This document shows positions 34,245-43,050 of a DNA stretch of 64,000 nt, one piece after another; position 1 is the first letter of the stretch; each line of letters starts with the position of its first letter. Location of the stretch: NCBI RefSeq assembly GCF_017876655.1, contig NZ_JAGIOK010000001.1, positions 1,364,001-1,428,000 of the forward strand, written 5' to 3'. Source of the DNA: Microbacterium imperiale (GTDB lineage: Bacteria; Actinomycetota; Actinomycetes; Actinomycetales; Microbacteriaceae). The position numbers and the translations under genes are program-made. Under the pieces are notes generated by a model. That model saw nothing but the letters and a program-made list of their open reading frames with translations, had not been told where the DNA came from and did no database searches.

Positions 34245-37241
34245 TCATCTCACTCGGTAGGTGCGCACCTCGAAGGGGCGCAGCTCGACCGGGATGCGCC
34301 CACCCTCGTGCTCGACGACGTCGGCGGCATCCTCGATGAGCGACGCCTCGCGGACCTCGCGCGCGCCCTCGACCGTCATGTCGCCCGTGACGCGGCGACC
34401 GTATGGCTCGTAGACCCGCACGATCAGGTCGCCCGACCGGTCGGCGGCGAGCTTCACGCCCGAGACGACGATGCCCGCGGTCGCCCTCACGAGCGGCGCG
34501 ACGGGCGACCCGGCGCGCTCGCGCACCGCGGTGTTGAGGGCGATGCCCGCCGCCGTCGCCTGCTCGATGTCGGCGCCGATGACGAACCCGTAGCGGTGGC
34601 TCTGAAGGCCCTGGTCGGTCTCGGGGTCGGGGAACCGGGGGGCCCGCAGCAGCGAGAGCCGGACCGTCGTGACGATGCCCGTCTCGGGGTCGGCGTCGCG
34701 CGTGACGTCGTACCCGTACGTCGAGTCGGTCACCAGCGCCGCCCCGAAACCGTCCTCGGCGATATGCACGAAGCGATGCATCGACGTCTCGAACTTCGCC
34801 GCCTCCCAGCTGGTGTTGGTGTGCGTCACCCGCTTGGCGTAGCCGAACTGTGTCTCGGCGGCCGTGTGCTCGGCCTGGATGGCCAGCGGGAACGACACCT
34901 TGAGGAACTTCTCGACCTCGTGCCAGTCGGTGACCTGCGAGATCTCGATGGCACGAGAGCCCGGGCGCAGCACGAGCTCCTGCGAGACCGTCGACTGCGA
35001 GAACGACCGCACGATGCTCACGTGAGCGACGCCGCCGCGCTCCTCCACGGTCAGAGCATCGAGTCCCGTGAGGTCGGTGACCCGGTTGCGGTAGAAGCGG
35101 TCGACGTCCCACGCATCCCACATGTTGGGGAAGTCCTGGTGCAGCTGCAGCAGGTTCGCGGGCTGACCCGCTGCGATCGACTCGCGCCCGCTCGCCAGGT
35201 CGATCGCCGAGGTGATGAGGCCGCCGGCAGAGATCGTCACGCGCACGAGGTCGTTGGCCAGCACGACCCCGCCGTCCTGTTCGACCACCTCCACCGCCCC
35301 CGCAGGGGGAACGACTGCCGCGGCGCCGAGACCCGACACGCCGTCGCGGGTGAACGGTGCGGCGTTGAACGCGATGGGCTGGTCCCCCTCACCGGCGAGG
35401 ATCTCCTGCGCTCGGTCGATGAGCGCTTCGGCGGCGGCCGCGACGCGCGCGTAGTGCTCGGCCGCCTCGCGGTGCACCCAGGCGATCGAGGTGCCGGGAA
35501 GGATGTCGTGGAACTGCTGCAGCAGCACCTGCTTCCACAGCGCGTCCAGCTCGTCGTAGGGATAGTCAGCACCGGTGCGGCGCGCCGCGGTCGCCCACCA
35601 CAGCTCGGCCTCGACGAGGAGGTGCTCGGTCAGCCGGTTGCCCTGCTTGGTCTTGTGCTGGCTGGTGAGGGTCGCCCGGTGCAGCTCGAGGTACAGCTCG
35701 CCGACCCATACGGGCGGTTGGGGCAGCTCGGCCATCGCGCGCTCGAAGAACGCATCGGGATGCTCCCATGCCACCCGGGCGCTTCCTTCCAGGTCGGCCA
35801 GGCGCGCGGCCTTGCCGGTCATCTCGCGCGTCGTGCCGCCACCGCCGTCACCCCACCCGACGGGGGCGATCGAGCCGGAGGCCACACGAGACTCGCGGAA
35901 CTGCCGCGAGGCCTTAGCGACCTCCATGCCCGACAGCTGCGAGTTGTACGTGTCCATCGGCGGGAAGTGCGTGAACATCCGCGACCCGTCGATGCCCTCC
36001 CACGCGAAGGTGTGGTGGGGGAACTTGTTCACCTGGTTCCACGAGATCTTCTGCGTGAAGAACCACTCGAAGCCCGCCCGGCGCATGAGCTGGGGCAGCG
36101 CCGGCGAGTAGCCGAACGAGTCGGGTAGCCAGACGCCGCGCGAGCGGATGCCGAACTCCTCCTCGAAGAAGCGCTGGCCGTAGAGGAACTGCCGCGCGAT
36201 CGCCTCGCCGGTGGGCATGACGGTGTCGGACTCGACCCACATACCGCCCAGCGGCAAGAACCGGCCGTCGGCGACGGCCTCTTTCACCTTCGCCCACACC
36301 TCGGGGCGGTGCTCCTTGAGCCACGCGTATTGCTGCGCGCTCGACATCCCGAACCGGAAGTCCGGGTCCTCGCCGAGCAACTCGGTCATGGTCGTACTGG
36401 TGCGCGCTACCTTGCGGATCGTCTCGCGCACGGGCCAGAGCCAGGCCGAGTCGATGTGTGCATGACCCACCGCCGAGATGCGGTGGGCGCTGGCCTCGGC
36501 GGGCGAGGCGAGCACCCCGGCGAGCGCGGCGCGTGCGTCGGCGGCCGTCTCGGCGATCCGCTGCAGATCGAGCCGGTCGAGGGCGTCGTCGAGCGCCTGC
36601 AGGATGCGCATGCGGCGTGGCGACGTCTCGGGCAGTTCCGCCTGCAGCTCGACGAGCACCTCGAGGTCGAGCGACAGCTCGTGCACCTCGGGCTCGAAGA
36701 CGGCCAGGTCCATGTGGCGAACGGTGTACAGCGGTCGAGGCGACGAGGTCTGGATGTCGCCTTCCTGCGTCGGCAGGAAGGGGTGGTAGTCCAGCAGCAC
36801 CGGGTTCGCGGCCGCTTCGATGAAGAACTCGACCTCTTCGCCTCCGACCGCTCGGTCGGCGATGCGCACCCACTGGTTCCGCGGGTTGAGCGACTTCACC
36901 GGCTCCCCGTCGGGCAAGTAGACGAGACCTTCGCATTGGAAGCCCGGCATGTTGGGGTCGAAGCCCAGGTCGACGAGCGCCTCGACGCGACGACCGGCCC
37001 ACTCGGCGGGCACGCGCCCGCGCACGCGGAACCATGTCGTCGACCAGGCCGGCCCCCACGGCGAGCCCGACGCGAACGGTTCGAACTCGAGCGCGAGCCC
37101 CTCGGCGGGCGGCACCGGTTCGCCCGGCAACCGGGTCGCGGCGATCTCGAGCGGGATGCGGGCGGAGTGGATCGCGGGTCGGATGCGCTCGGTGAGCACG
37201 CGAGCGGCGCGGCCGGTGGTGAGGGGGATGTCGTCGTGCAT
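34245..37241 (-). CDS. GH38 alpha-mannosidase
   Basis: 998 residues, no signal peptide, so cytoplasmic. An N-terminal beta domain is followed by the GH38 catalytic region with zinc ligands His260 and Asp264 in GHAHIDSAW, nucleophile Asp374 in LPDSFGYSP and the THFPPMDTYN loop, and the C-terminal beta-sandwich expected of the family. It removes alpha-linked mannose from manno-oligosaccharides. It is the last gene of the transport/hydrolase operon and starts 48 bp after the GH5 stop. With GH92 and GH5 it would trim imported N-glycan. Bacterial GH38 specificity varies (alpha-1,3 or -1,6), which cannot be settled here. Confidence 0.94.
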   Translation of the reverse strand: MHDDIPLTTGRAARVLTERIRPAIHSARIPLEIAATRLPGEPVPPAEGLALEFEPFASGSPWGPAWSTTWFRVRGRVPAEWAGRRVEALVDLGFDPNMPGFQCEGLVYLPDGEPVKSLNPRNQWVRIADRAVGGEEVEFFIEAAANPVLLDYHPFLPTQEGDIQTSSPRPLYTVRHMDLAVFEPEVHELSLDLEVLVELQAELPETSPRRMRILQALDDALDRLDLQRIAETAADARAALAGVLASPAEASAHRISAVGHAHIDSAWLWPVRETIRKVARTSTTMTELLGEDPDFRFGMSSAQQYAWLKEHRPEVWAKVKEAVADGRFLPLGGMWVESDTVMPTGEAIARQFLYGQRFFEEEFGIRSRGVWLPDSFGYSPALPQLMRRAGFEWFFTQKISWNQVNKFPHHTFAWEGIDGSRMFTHFPPMDTYNSQLSGMEVAKASRQFRESRVASGSIAPVGWGDGGGGTTREMTGKAARLADLEGSARVAWEHPDAFFERAMAELPQPPVWVGELYLELHRATLTSQHKTKQGNRLTEHLLVEAELWWATAARRTGADYPYDELDALWKQVLLQQFHDILPGTSIAWVHREAAEHYARVAAAAEALIDRAQEILAGEGDQPIAFNAAPFTRDGVSGLGAAAVVPPAGAVEVVEQDGGVVLANDLVRVTISAGGLITSAIDLASGRESIAAGQPANLLQLHQDFPNMWDAWDVDRFYRNRVTDLTGLDALTVEERGGVAHVSIVRSFSQSTVSQELVLRPGSRAIEISQVTDWHEVEKFLKVSFPLAIQAEHTAAETQFGYAKRVTHTNTSWEAAKFETSMHRFVHIAEDGFGAALVTDSTYGYDVTRDADPETGIVTTVRLSLLRAPRFPDPETDQGLQSHRYGFVIGADIEQATAAGIALNTAVRERAGSPVAPLVRATAGIVVSGVKLAADRSGDLIVRVYEPYGRRVTGDMTVEGAREVREASLIEDAADVVEHEGGRIPVELRPFEVRTYRVR

Positions 37242-37289
37242 GGGTCGAGGGGTCCGTTCGGTCGTCGGGTCGGTCGGTCGGTTCGTCGG

Positions 37290-38579
37290 TCAGGGCTGGG
37301 GGGCGGGGTCGGGCAGCGTCGCCGCCGCTCCCCCGCCGAGGGCGGCGGGCACCCCGTCGGCGGCGGCATCCGGCGTCTCCGTCCGCTCGATGCCGCGCGC
37401 TGCGAGCAGAGCGGTGTCGTCTCGGCGCGAACGGAGCACCACTTGCGGGCCGCGTCCGTCGCGCTCGGCGGTCCGCATCCACGACTCGAAGAACGAGCCA
37501 CCGGGCGCGCAGTCGGCCCGGTACGGCCCGGCATCGTCGAGGACGAGGCCCACCGGCGCCGGTGCGGGCCGCGGCGACCGACGCAATTCGCGCGCCAGCT
37601 CGGCGAAGCGACGCCCCGTCGGCTTGACGCGGCCGTGCTCGTCGATCAGCCCCAGGTCGTACTCGACGGGCGGGAAATCGAGCATCGAGCGGGCGACGTC
37701 GTGCGAGCACCACCACGTGATGCCCGAGAGGGCCGCGACGTCGGCGGCGTGCCGGACGGTGCGTTCGAGGAACTCCGCGGCATCCTCGCGGTCGACGACG
37801 GTGACGGGCACCCCCACCTCCTGCAGCCAGACCGGGCGGTCGGCGGTCGCGTGCCACGCGGCCGCGAGCTGCGCGAGGTATTCGGCATGCCGCACCGAGC
37901 CGATGCCCAGGCCCCCGTGGATCTGGGCGGCACCGTTGAACACCCAGGAGTGGACGACGGTCTCGTCGCCGTGCTCGGCGGCATGCCGAGGCAGGAACGG
38001 CTGCCGTTCGTCGTACCAGGTGGCGTCGTAGGCGGCGTGCGTGATGAGCCCCGGAGCGCTGTCGCGGGCGACGCCCAGCAGGCGGACGAGCCACTGCTCG
38101 GCCTGGCCGTCGTCGATCGGATGCGGGTGCGGGTGGGGCTTCGCGGCGAACTGGTTCACCTCGTTGCCGAGCGTCAGCCCCAGGACGTTGGGCCGGCCCT
38201 GCAGCACGGCACCGAGCGCGCGCACGTACGCCTCCTCGCCGGCGAGCGCGATGGGGTCGGTGAACATGTTCCGCTCGTGCCAGGTCGTCACCCACGCCGG
38301 GAGGAAGTCGAAGCTCGACAGGTGCCCCTGCAGGGCATCGACGTTGACGTCGAGACCGAACTCGGCGGCGGCGTCCACCACCGCGCCGATCTCATCGAGC
38401 GCGGCCGGCCGGATGAGTCCGCGGTTGGGCTGTACGAGGTGCCAGAGCGGGAACAGCCGCACGTGGTCGGCCTCGAGTTCCGCGATGGCGGCGAAGTCGC
38501 GCCGCACCTCGTCGAGGTCGAGGTCGAGCCAGGCGTGGAACCATCCGGCTCGCGGTGTGTAGTTGACGCCGAATCTCAT
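37290..38579 (-). CDS. GH5 glycosidase, GH5_18-like beta-mannosidase
   Basis: 429 residues, cytoplasmic. It begins MRFGVNYTPRAGWFHAWLDL, close to the start of bifidobacterial GH5_18 enzymes that cleave the Man-beta-1,4-GlcNAc core of N-glycans. The catalytic pair is Glu140 (TLGNEVNQF) and Glu254 (WLQEVGVPV), as in clan GH-A. GGGAGG lies 7 nt before the ATG. It sits between the permeases (100 bp upstream) and GH38. The subfamily call rests on the N-terminal signature and the locus, not on an alignment, so another clan GH-A beta-glycosidase is possible. Confidence 0.82.
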   Translation of the reverse strand: MRFGVNYTPRAGWFHAWLDLDLDEVRRDFAAIAELEADHVRLFPLWHLVQPNRGLIRPAALDEIGAVVDAAAEFGLDVNVDALQGHLSSFDFLPAWVTTWHERNMFTDPIALAGEEAYVRALGAVLQGRPNVLGLTLGNEVNQFAAKPHPHPHPIDDGQAEQWLVRLLGVARDSAPGLITHAAYDATWYDERQPFLPRHAAEHGDETVVHSWVFNGAAQIHGGLGIGSVRHAEYLAQLAAAWHATADRPVWLQEVGVPVTVVDREDAAEFLERTVRHAADVAALSGITWWCSHDVARSMLDFPPVEYDLGLIDEHGRVKPTGRRFAELARELRRSPRPAPAPVGLVLDDAGPYRADCAPGGSFFESWMRTAERDGRGPQVVLRSRRDDTALLAARGIERTETPDAAADGVPAALGGGAAATLPDPAPQP

Positions 38580-38679
38580 CGCGGGACCTCCCGCCCGAGG
38601 CGGAGCGCGAGTCGAGGGCGAGGACGGTGGGGAGACATAGGGCCTTCCGGTGTCGGGGGGATCGTCGGGGCGGTCGGGC

Positions 38680-39591
38680 TCAGCCCTTCACGCCGCCCTC
38701 TTCGACGCCCTTGAAGAAGTGGCGCTGCAGCACGGCGAACACGATCGCGATGGGGATGAAGGCGATCATCGAGCCGGCGGCGATCAACCGCTGGTCGTTC
38801 GAGAATGTGCCCGACAGGTACTGCAGCCCGATCGTCAGAGTGAACTGGTCGGGACTGGTCAACACGATGAGCGGCCAGAGGAAGTCGTCCCACGCGCCGA
38901 TGAAGCTGAAGATCGCGATGACGGCGACCGTGCCCTTCACCGACGGCAGCGACACGTTCCAGAACCGCTGCAGCGCGTTCGCCCCGTCGATGACCGCCGC
39001 CTGGTCGATCTCGTCGGGCAGCACGCGGAATGCGTTGTACATGAGCAGGACGTTCAGTGTGGCGACCATGCCCGGCAGTGCCACGCCGAGCAGCGTGTCG
39101 GCGAGGCCGAGATTCCGGATCGTGACGAAGTTCGCGATGATCGTCGCCTCACCGGGCAGGATGAGCGTGGCCAGGAAGAGGCCGATGACGATCTTGCGTC
39201 CGCGGAACCGCAGTCGTGACAGCGCGAAGCCGGCGAGGGTGGAGAACACGACGTTGCCGCCGACGGCGAAGACCGCCACGAACAGCGAGTTGCCGATGAA
39301 CTGCCAGACGGGGATCGCGTCCATGACGCGGGCGTAGTTGTCGAGCGTGGGCTGGCTCGGCCACAGTTGCGGGATGCGCGTGTAGATGTCCTCGCTCGTG
39401 CTTTTGAGCGACGTCGACAGCTGCCACAGGAAGGGCCCGATGCTGATGAACAGCACGAACACCAGCAGGGCGTAGCGCGCGACGATCTCGCGGGGACGCA
39501 TCGACCCGAATCCGCCGCCGCCGCGCCGCCGCCGCGGCTTCCCGACCGGCACGGGCCCCAGCTCGGCCTGCTCGCGGGTGACGGTGCTCAT
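38680..39591 (-). CDS. Sugar ABC transporter permease (MalG type)
   Basis: 303 residues, about six membrane helices, with the EAA loop (DEIDQAAVIDGANALQRFW) that contacts the ATPase, and the C-terminal HFFKGVEEGGVKG typical of CUT1 MalG homologues. It starts at ATG 39591, overlapping the stop of the other permease by 4 bp, with GGAG 7 nt upstream. It forms the inner-membrane channel with the MalF-type partner. No ATPase gene is in the locus; actinobacterial CUT1 systems usually share one MsiK-type ATPase encoded elsewhere. Confidence 0.95.
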   Translation of the reverse strand: MSTVTREQAELGPVPVGKPRRRRGGGGFGSMRPREIVARYALLVFVLFISIGPFLWQLSTSLKSTSEDIYTRIPQLWPSQPTLDNYARVMDAIPVWQFIGNSLFVAVFAVGGNVVFSTLAGFALSRLRFRGRKIVIGLFLATLILPGEATIIANFVTIRNLGLADTLLGVALPGMVATLNVLLMYNAFRVLPDEIDQAAVIDGANALQRFWNVSLPSVKGTVAVIAIFSFIGAWDDFLWPLIVLTSPDQFTLTIGLQYLSGTFSNDQRLIAAGSMIAFIPIAIVFAVLQRHFFKGVEEGGVKG

Positions 39592-40565
39592 TCGCTTCTC
39601 CTGCTGTTGATCTTGGCCAGCACGAGCATCGGCACGAGCGTGACGATGAACATCAGGATGCTGAGGGCGCTGGCGTATCCGAGGTCGCCCGAGAATCCGC
39701 GGGCGTACTGCTGGATGAGCATGACCATCGTCATGGCCTCGCCGCCGGCGCCGCCGGTGCCGCCGGTCATGATGAACACCTCGCTGAACACCCGCAGCGC
39801 CGCGATGCACACGAGGACCGCGATCAGGAACATCGCTCCGCGCACCGCGGGCAGGGTGACGGAGAAGAACCGGCGCACGGCGCCCGCTCCGTCCATCGCG
39901 GCGGCCTCGTGGAGGTCGCGGCTGACGTTCCCGAGGGCGGCGAGGTAGATGATCATGTAGAACCCGAGTCCCTTCCACACCGTGAGGCTGACGGCGCTCA
40001 GGATGATGAGCCACCGGTCGGTGAGGAACGGCAGCGGCTCCTGGATGATCGACATGGCCTGGGCGAGGCCGTTCACCAGGCCGCGGTCGTCGAGCATGAA
40101 CGTCCAGATGAGCGCGACGACGACGGCCGAGGCGATGACCGGCGTGTAGAACGCGGTGCGGAAGAAGGCGATGCCGGGCAGCTTCTTCTCGACGAGCACC
40201 GCGATCAGCAGCGGCAGGATCGTCAGCAAGGGCAGGCAGACGAGCATGAACACGACGCTGTTGAGCAGCGCGTTCATCACCTGGTCGTCGCTCAGGATCA
40301 GCTCGAAGTTGCGGAAGCCGACGTACTGCTCGTTGCCGCCGAGCGGCTTGGCGTTGGTGAAGGCCATGCGCACGGTGTTGAACGACGGCCAGATGGAGAA
40401 CACCGCGAGCCACAGCAGCGCGGGGGCGAGGAAGATCCAGGGCGTCCACGCCCGCGTGGCGTTGGCGGGGCCGCTTCCGACGGGCCGGCCGCGACGACGC
40501 GGAGCTTCGGGGGTGGTCCCCGCGGCCGGAGCGATGCCGGCCGCGGGGAGGTTGGTCACGGTCAT
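39588..40565 (-). CDS. Sugar ABC transporter permease (MalF type)
   Basis: 325 residues: a cytoplasmic Ala/Pro-rich N-terminus, six predicted helices and a MalF-like EAA loop (DLHEAAAMDGAGAVRRFF). It starts 9 bp after the binding-protein gene and overlaps the second permease by 4 bp, so stoichiometry is set by translational coupling. The locus context predicts import of the oligomannose-GlcNAc product of the EndoH-like enzyme. Confidence 0.95.
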   Translation of the reverse strand: MTVTNLPAAGIAPAAGTTPEAPRRRGRPVGSGPANATRAWTPWIFLAPALLWLAVFSIWPSFNTVRMAFTNAKPLGGNEQYVGFRNFELILSDDQVMNALLNSVVFMLVCLPLLTILPLLIAVLVEKKLPGIAFFRTAFYTPVIASAVVVALIWTFMLDDRGLVNGLAQAMSIIQEPLPFLTDRWLIILSAVSLTVWKGLGFYMIIYLAALGNVSRDLHEAAAMDGAGAVRRFFSVTLPAVRGAMFLIAVLVCIAALRVFSEVFIMTGGTGGAGGEAMTMVMLIQQYARGFSGDLGYASALSILMFIVTLVPMLVLAKINSRRSE

Positions 40566-40574
40566 GACCGTCGC

Positions 40575-41846
40575 TTACTGCCGGGCCAGCAGGTCGTTGA
40601 GCTTCTCGACGGACTTGTCGAGGGCCTCCTGCCCCGAGATGTCGCCGCGGATGGCGAGGGCGATCTGCTGGTTGAGGTAGTCGTTCATCGCGCCGTTGAC
40701 CGAGTACGGCGTCAGGACCTCCGCGGTCTTGAGCGACTCGAAGCCGATGGTGCGCGCCTTCGCCGAAGGGGTGCCGTCGTCCTCGGTGAAGTAGGGGTCG
40801 GCATCCGAGCCCTGCGTCGACGGGAAGACGTTGGCGATGTGCGCGAAGGCGTTCTGGTTCTCGGCGTTCGTGACGAACTCGGCGAAGGCGAGGGCCGCGG
40901 CGAGGTTCTCGCTGGCAGCCGAGACGCTGAGGCCCTGCACATACAGCGGCGAGATGTTCAGCGCGGGGGTGATGGCGACGTTGCCCTTCAGGCTCGGGTT
41001 GTTCTCCTCGAACGAGTCGATGGCCGTCGCGCCGCCGGTCGTCCAGGCGACCTTGCCCTGGGTGAACAGCTGCGCGTTGCCGAGGTAGTCGGCGTTGAGG
41101 ACCGTCGGCGGCATCTCGCCGTTGGCGTAGGCCTGGGCGTAGCGGTCGACGAGCGCGGCGGCATCCGGGGTGTTGAAGACGAACTCGGTGCCGTCCTCGT
41201 TGAGGATGTCGACGCCCTCGAGGGTGAAGTCGCCGATGCCGGGCACGCGGCTGATCAGGTAGTTCTCGGGGCACGCGTCCGCCATCGTGGCCGCTTGGGC
41301 GAACAGGTCGTCGGTCGTGGCGGGCGGGTTGGCCGAGTCGAGTCCGCAGGCGTCGAGCTGCTGCGCGTTCCAGTAGTTCACGTCGGTGCCGAGGTACCAG
41401 GGGTAGCCGTAGACGCCGTCGACACCGTCGAAGCGGTAGGCCTCGACGGATCCCTCGAAGTACGTCTCGGCGAGGTCGGTGGCCTGGCTCACGTCGTACA
41501 GCAGGCCCTGCTGAGCCAGCGGCAGCGCGAAGTCGGGGGGCAGGTTCACCACGTCGGGCAGGGTGTCGGTCGAGGCCTGCGAGAGCACCTTCTCGGAGTA
41601 TCCGTCGCCGGGCTGATCGAGCAGCTCGACGGTGACATCGGGATGCTCCTCCTCGAAGGCCGCGATGACGCCGTCGAGGTACTCCGAGTAGGTCGGCGTG
41701 AGCGACCAGGTCTGGAAGCGGATGGTCCCGCTCACCTCGCCGTCGGGGTCCGAGCCGGTGGCGGCTCCGCTCGAGCAGCCGGCCAGCAGAGCGGATGCGG
41801 TGAGCAGTCCCAGGGCGGCCAGGACCGGTGTGCGCGGGTTCCTCAT
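40575..41846 (-). CDS. Sugar ABC transporter substrate-binding lipoprotein
   Basis: 423 residues. Lipobox ALLAGC with the lipidated Cys24, then a CUT1 extracellular solute-binding domain (GTIRFQTWSLTPTYSEYL, ITPALNISPLYVQGLSV). It is held on the outer face of the membrane and passes sugar to the two downstream permeases. The ATG at 41846 has AAGGAG 8 nt upstream; a longer open frame exists but lacks a signal. It is the first gene of the operon, divergent from lacI, with two operator copies in the shared 142-bp region, so induction by the imported sugar is expected. The ligand is inferred from the adjacent hydrolases. Confidence 0.95.
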   Translation of the reverse strand: MRNPRTPVLAALGLLTASALLAGCSSGAATGSDPDGEVSGTIRFQTWSLTPTYSEYLDGVIAAFEEEHPDVTVELLDQPGDGYSEKVLSQASTDTLPDVVNLPPDFALPLAQQGLLYDVSQATDLAETYFEGSVEAYRFDGVDGVYGYPWYLGTDVNYWNAQQLDACGLDSANPPATTDDLFAQAATMADACPENYLISRVPGIGDFTLEGVDILNEDGTEFVFNTPDAAALVDRYAQAYANGEMPPTVLNADYLGNAQLFTQGKVAWTTGGATAIDSFEENNPSLKGNVAITPALNISPLYVQGLSVSAASENLAAALAFAEFVTNAENQNAFAHIANVFPSTQGSDADPYFTEDDGTPSAKARTIGFESLKTAEVLTPYSVNGAMNDYLNQQIALAIRGDISGQEALDKSVEKLNDLLARQ

Positions 41847-41932
41847 GGTGTGCAACTCCTTCGTATGCAGACGATGCGCGGCGCTTTCTGCGGGGGGAGC
41901 GCGAAAGCGGCGTCGGGGTATAGCCTGAGCAA

Positions 41933-41946
41933 CTAAACCGAGTAAG
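41933..41946. promoter_or_regulatory. LacI-type operator copy 1 (CTAAACCGAGTAAG)
   Basis: Matches the shared 14-bp pattern CTnAACCGnnTAAG, pseudo-palindromic around CG as for LacI-family sites. It lies between the binding-protein gene and lacI, 25 bp centre to centre from copy 2. Confidence 0.75.
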
Positions 41947-41957
41947 TCAAGGAACTG

Positions 41958-41971
41958 CTTATTCGGTTCAG
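41958..41971. promoter_or_regulatory. LacI-type operator copy 2 (reverse complement CTGAACCGAATAAG)
   Basis: Inverted copy of the pattern in copy 1. It ends 18 bp before the lacI ATG, so bound repressor would block both the transporter operon and its own gene. Confidence 0.75.
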
Positions 41972-41988
41972 TAGATTCGAGGAAGCCG

Positions 41989-43050
41989 ATGACGACACCC
42001 CGCAAGCGCGCTACGATCGCCGACATCGCCCGCCGACTGGGGGTGTCGAAGGCGGCGGTGTCGTTCGCTCTGAACGACAGACCCGGCGTCAGCACCGACC
42101 TGCGCGAGCGAGTGCTCGCCGTCGCGGCCGAGCTGCGCTACCGCCCCAACTCGGCAGCGCTCGCCCTCGGCCGCGCGCGCGTCGACGTCATCGGGCTCGT
42201 GCTGAACCGGCCGGCCCGCACGCTCGGCACCGAGTCGTTCTTCCCCGAGCTCATGGCCGGCATCCAGGCCGGCCTGGCCGAGACCCACACGGGTCTGCAG
42301 ACGCTCGTGGTCGCATCGCTCGACGAGGAGCTCGCAGCCTACGGAACGTGGCAGTCGGCCCAGCGGGTGGACGGTGTGATCGTCGTCGACCCGCGGCGCG
42401 ACGACGCCCGCATCGCCCTGCTCGACGAACTCGGCCTGCCCGCCGTTCAGATCGGCAGCCACCCGAGCGACGATCCGCTCATCCCGAGCGTCTGGATCGA
42501 CGACCATGCGGTGGCGACGGCGCTCTTCGACACGCTCTTCGAGCTCGGGCATCGCCGCGTCGCGCATGTGATGGGCCCGCTCGACTTCGAGCACACGGAA
42601 CTGCGGCGCGCGGCATTGCGAGAGTGCGCAGGGCGCTACCGCGCGCCCGAGCCCCGCTCGGTCGAGACCGACTACTCGGCGGAGCAGTCGGCCGAGGCGA
42701 CGCGCTCACTGCTGCAGGACGGGGGTCGGCCGACGGCGATCGTGTACGACAACGACGTCATGGCCCTCGCCGGCCTGCGCGTGGCGCAGGAGCTGGGGGT
42801 CGCCGTTCCCGCCGACCTGTCGCTGGCGAGCTTCGACGACTCCATCGCGATGCGTCTGGTCCGCCCGTCGATCACGGCTCTCACCCGCGACACCTATGCC
42901 TTGGGCGAGCTCGCCGCACGCACGCTCATGGACGTCATCGCGACCGCGGGCCCCGTCAGCTCCGTGCCGGCCATGCCGCCCACCCTGTCGGCGCGCGAGA
43001 GCACGGCACCGCTGACCGATCAGCGCGGCGGAGCGAACACCTCGAGCTGA
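41989..43050 (+). CDS. LacI-family transcriptional regulator of the glycan locus
   Basis: 353 residues. N-terminal HTH and hinge (ATIADIARRLGVSKAAVSFAL, then RYRPNSAALAL) and a periplasmic-binding-like effector domain (VDVIGLVLNRP, GVIVVDP, TAIVYDNDVMALAGL, LASFDDSI). It should bind the CTnAACCG operators as a dimer and release them when an intracellular sugar, probably a mannose or glycan breakdown product, is bound. It is divergent from the transporter operon. Its 3' end overlaps GH92 by 31 bp in antisense orientation. Confidence 0.94.
   Translation: MTTPRKRATIADIARRLGVSKAAVSFALNDRPGVSTDLRERVLAVAAELRYRPNSAALALGRARVDVIGLVLNRPARTLGTESFFPELMAGIQAGLAETHTGLQTLVVASLDEELAAYGTWQSAQRVDGVIVVDPRRDDARIALLDELGLPAVQIGSHPSDDPLIPSVWIDDHAVATALFDTLFELGHRRVAHVMGPLDFEHTELRRAALRECAGRYRAPEPRSVETDYSAEQSAEATRSLLQDGGRPTAIVYDNDVMALAGLRVAQELGVAVPADLSLASFDDSIAMRLVRPSITALTRDTYALGELAARTLMDVIATAGPVSSVPAMPPTLSARESTAPLTDQRGGANTSS

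Noticed and set aside
35914..38295. A 793-codon minus-strand frame across GH5 and GH38
   Set aside because: Shadow of two genuine glycosidases in the adjacent frame; no recognisable domain.
41961..41988. Longer start for the binding-protein gene extending across the operators to 42095
   Set aside because: The extension lacks a ribosome site and would bury the lipoprotein signal; ATG 41846 with AAGGAG fits.
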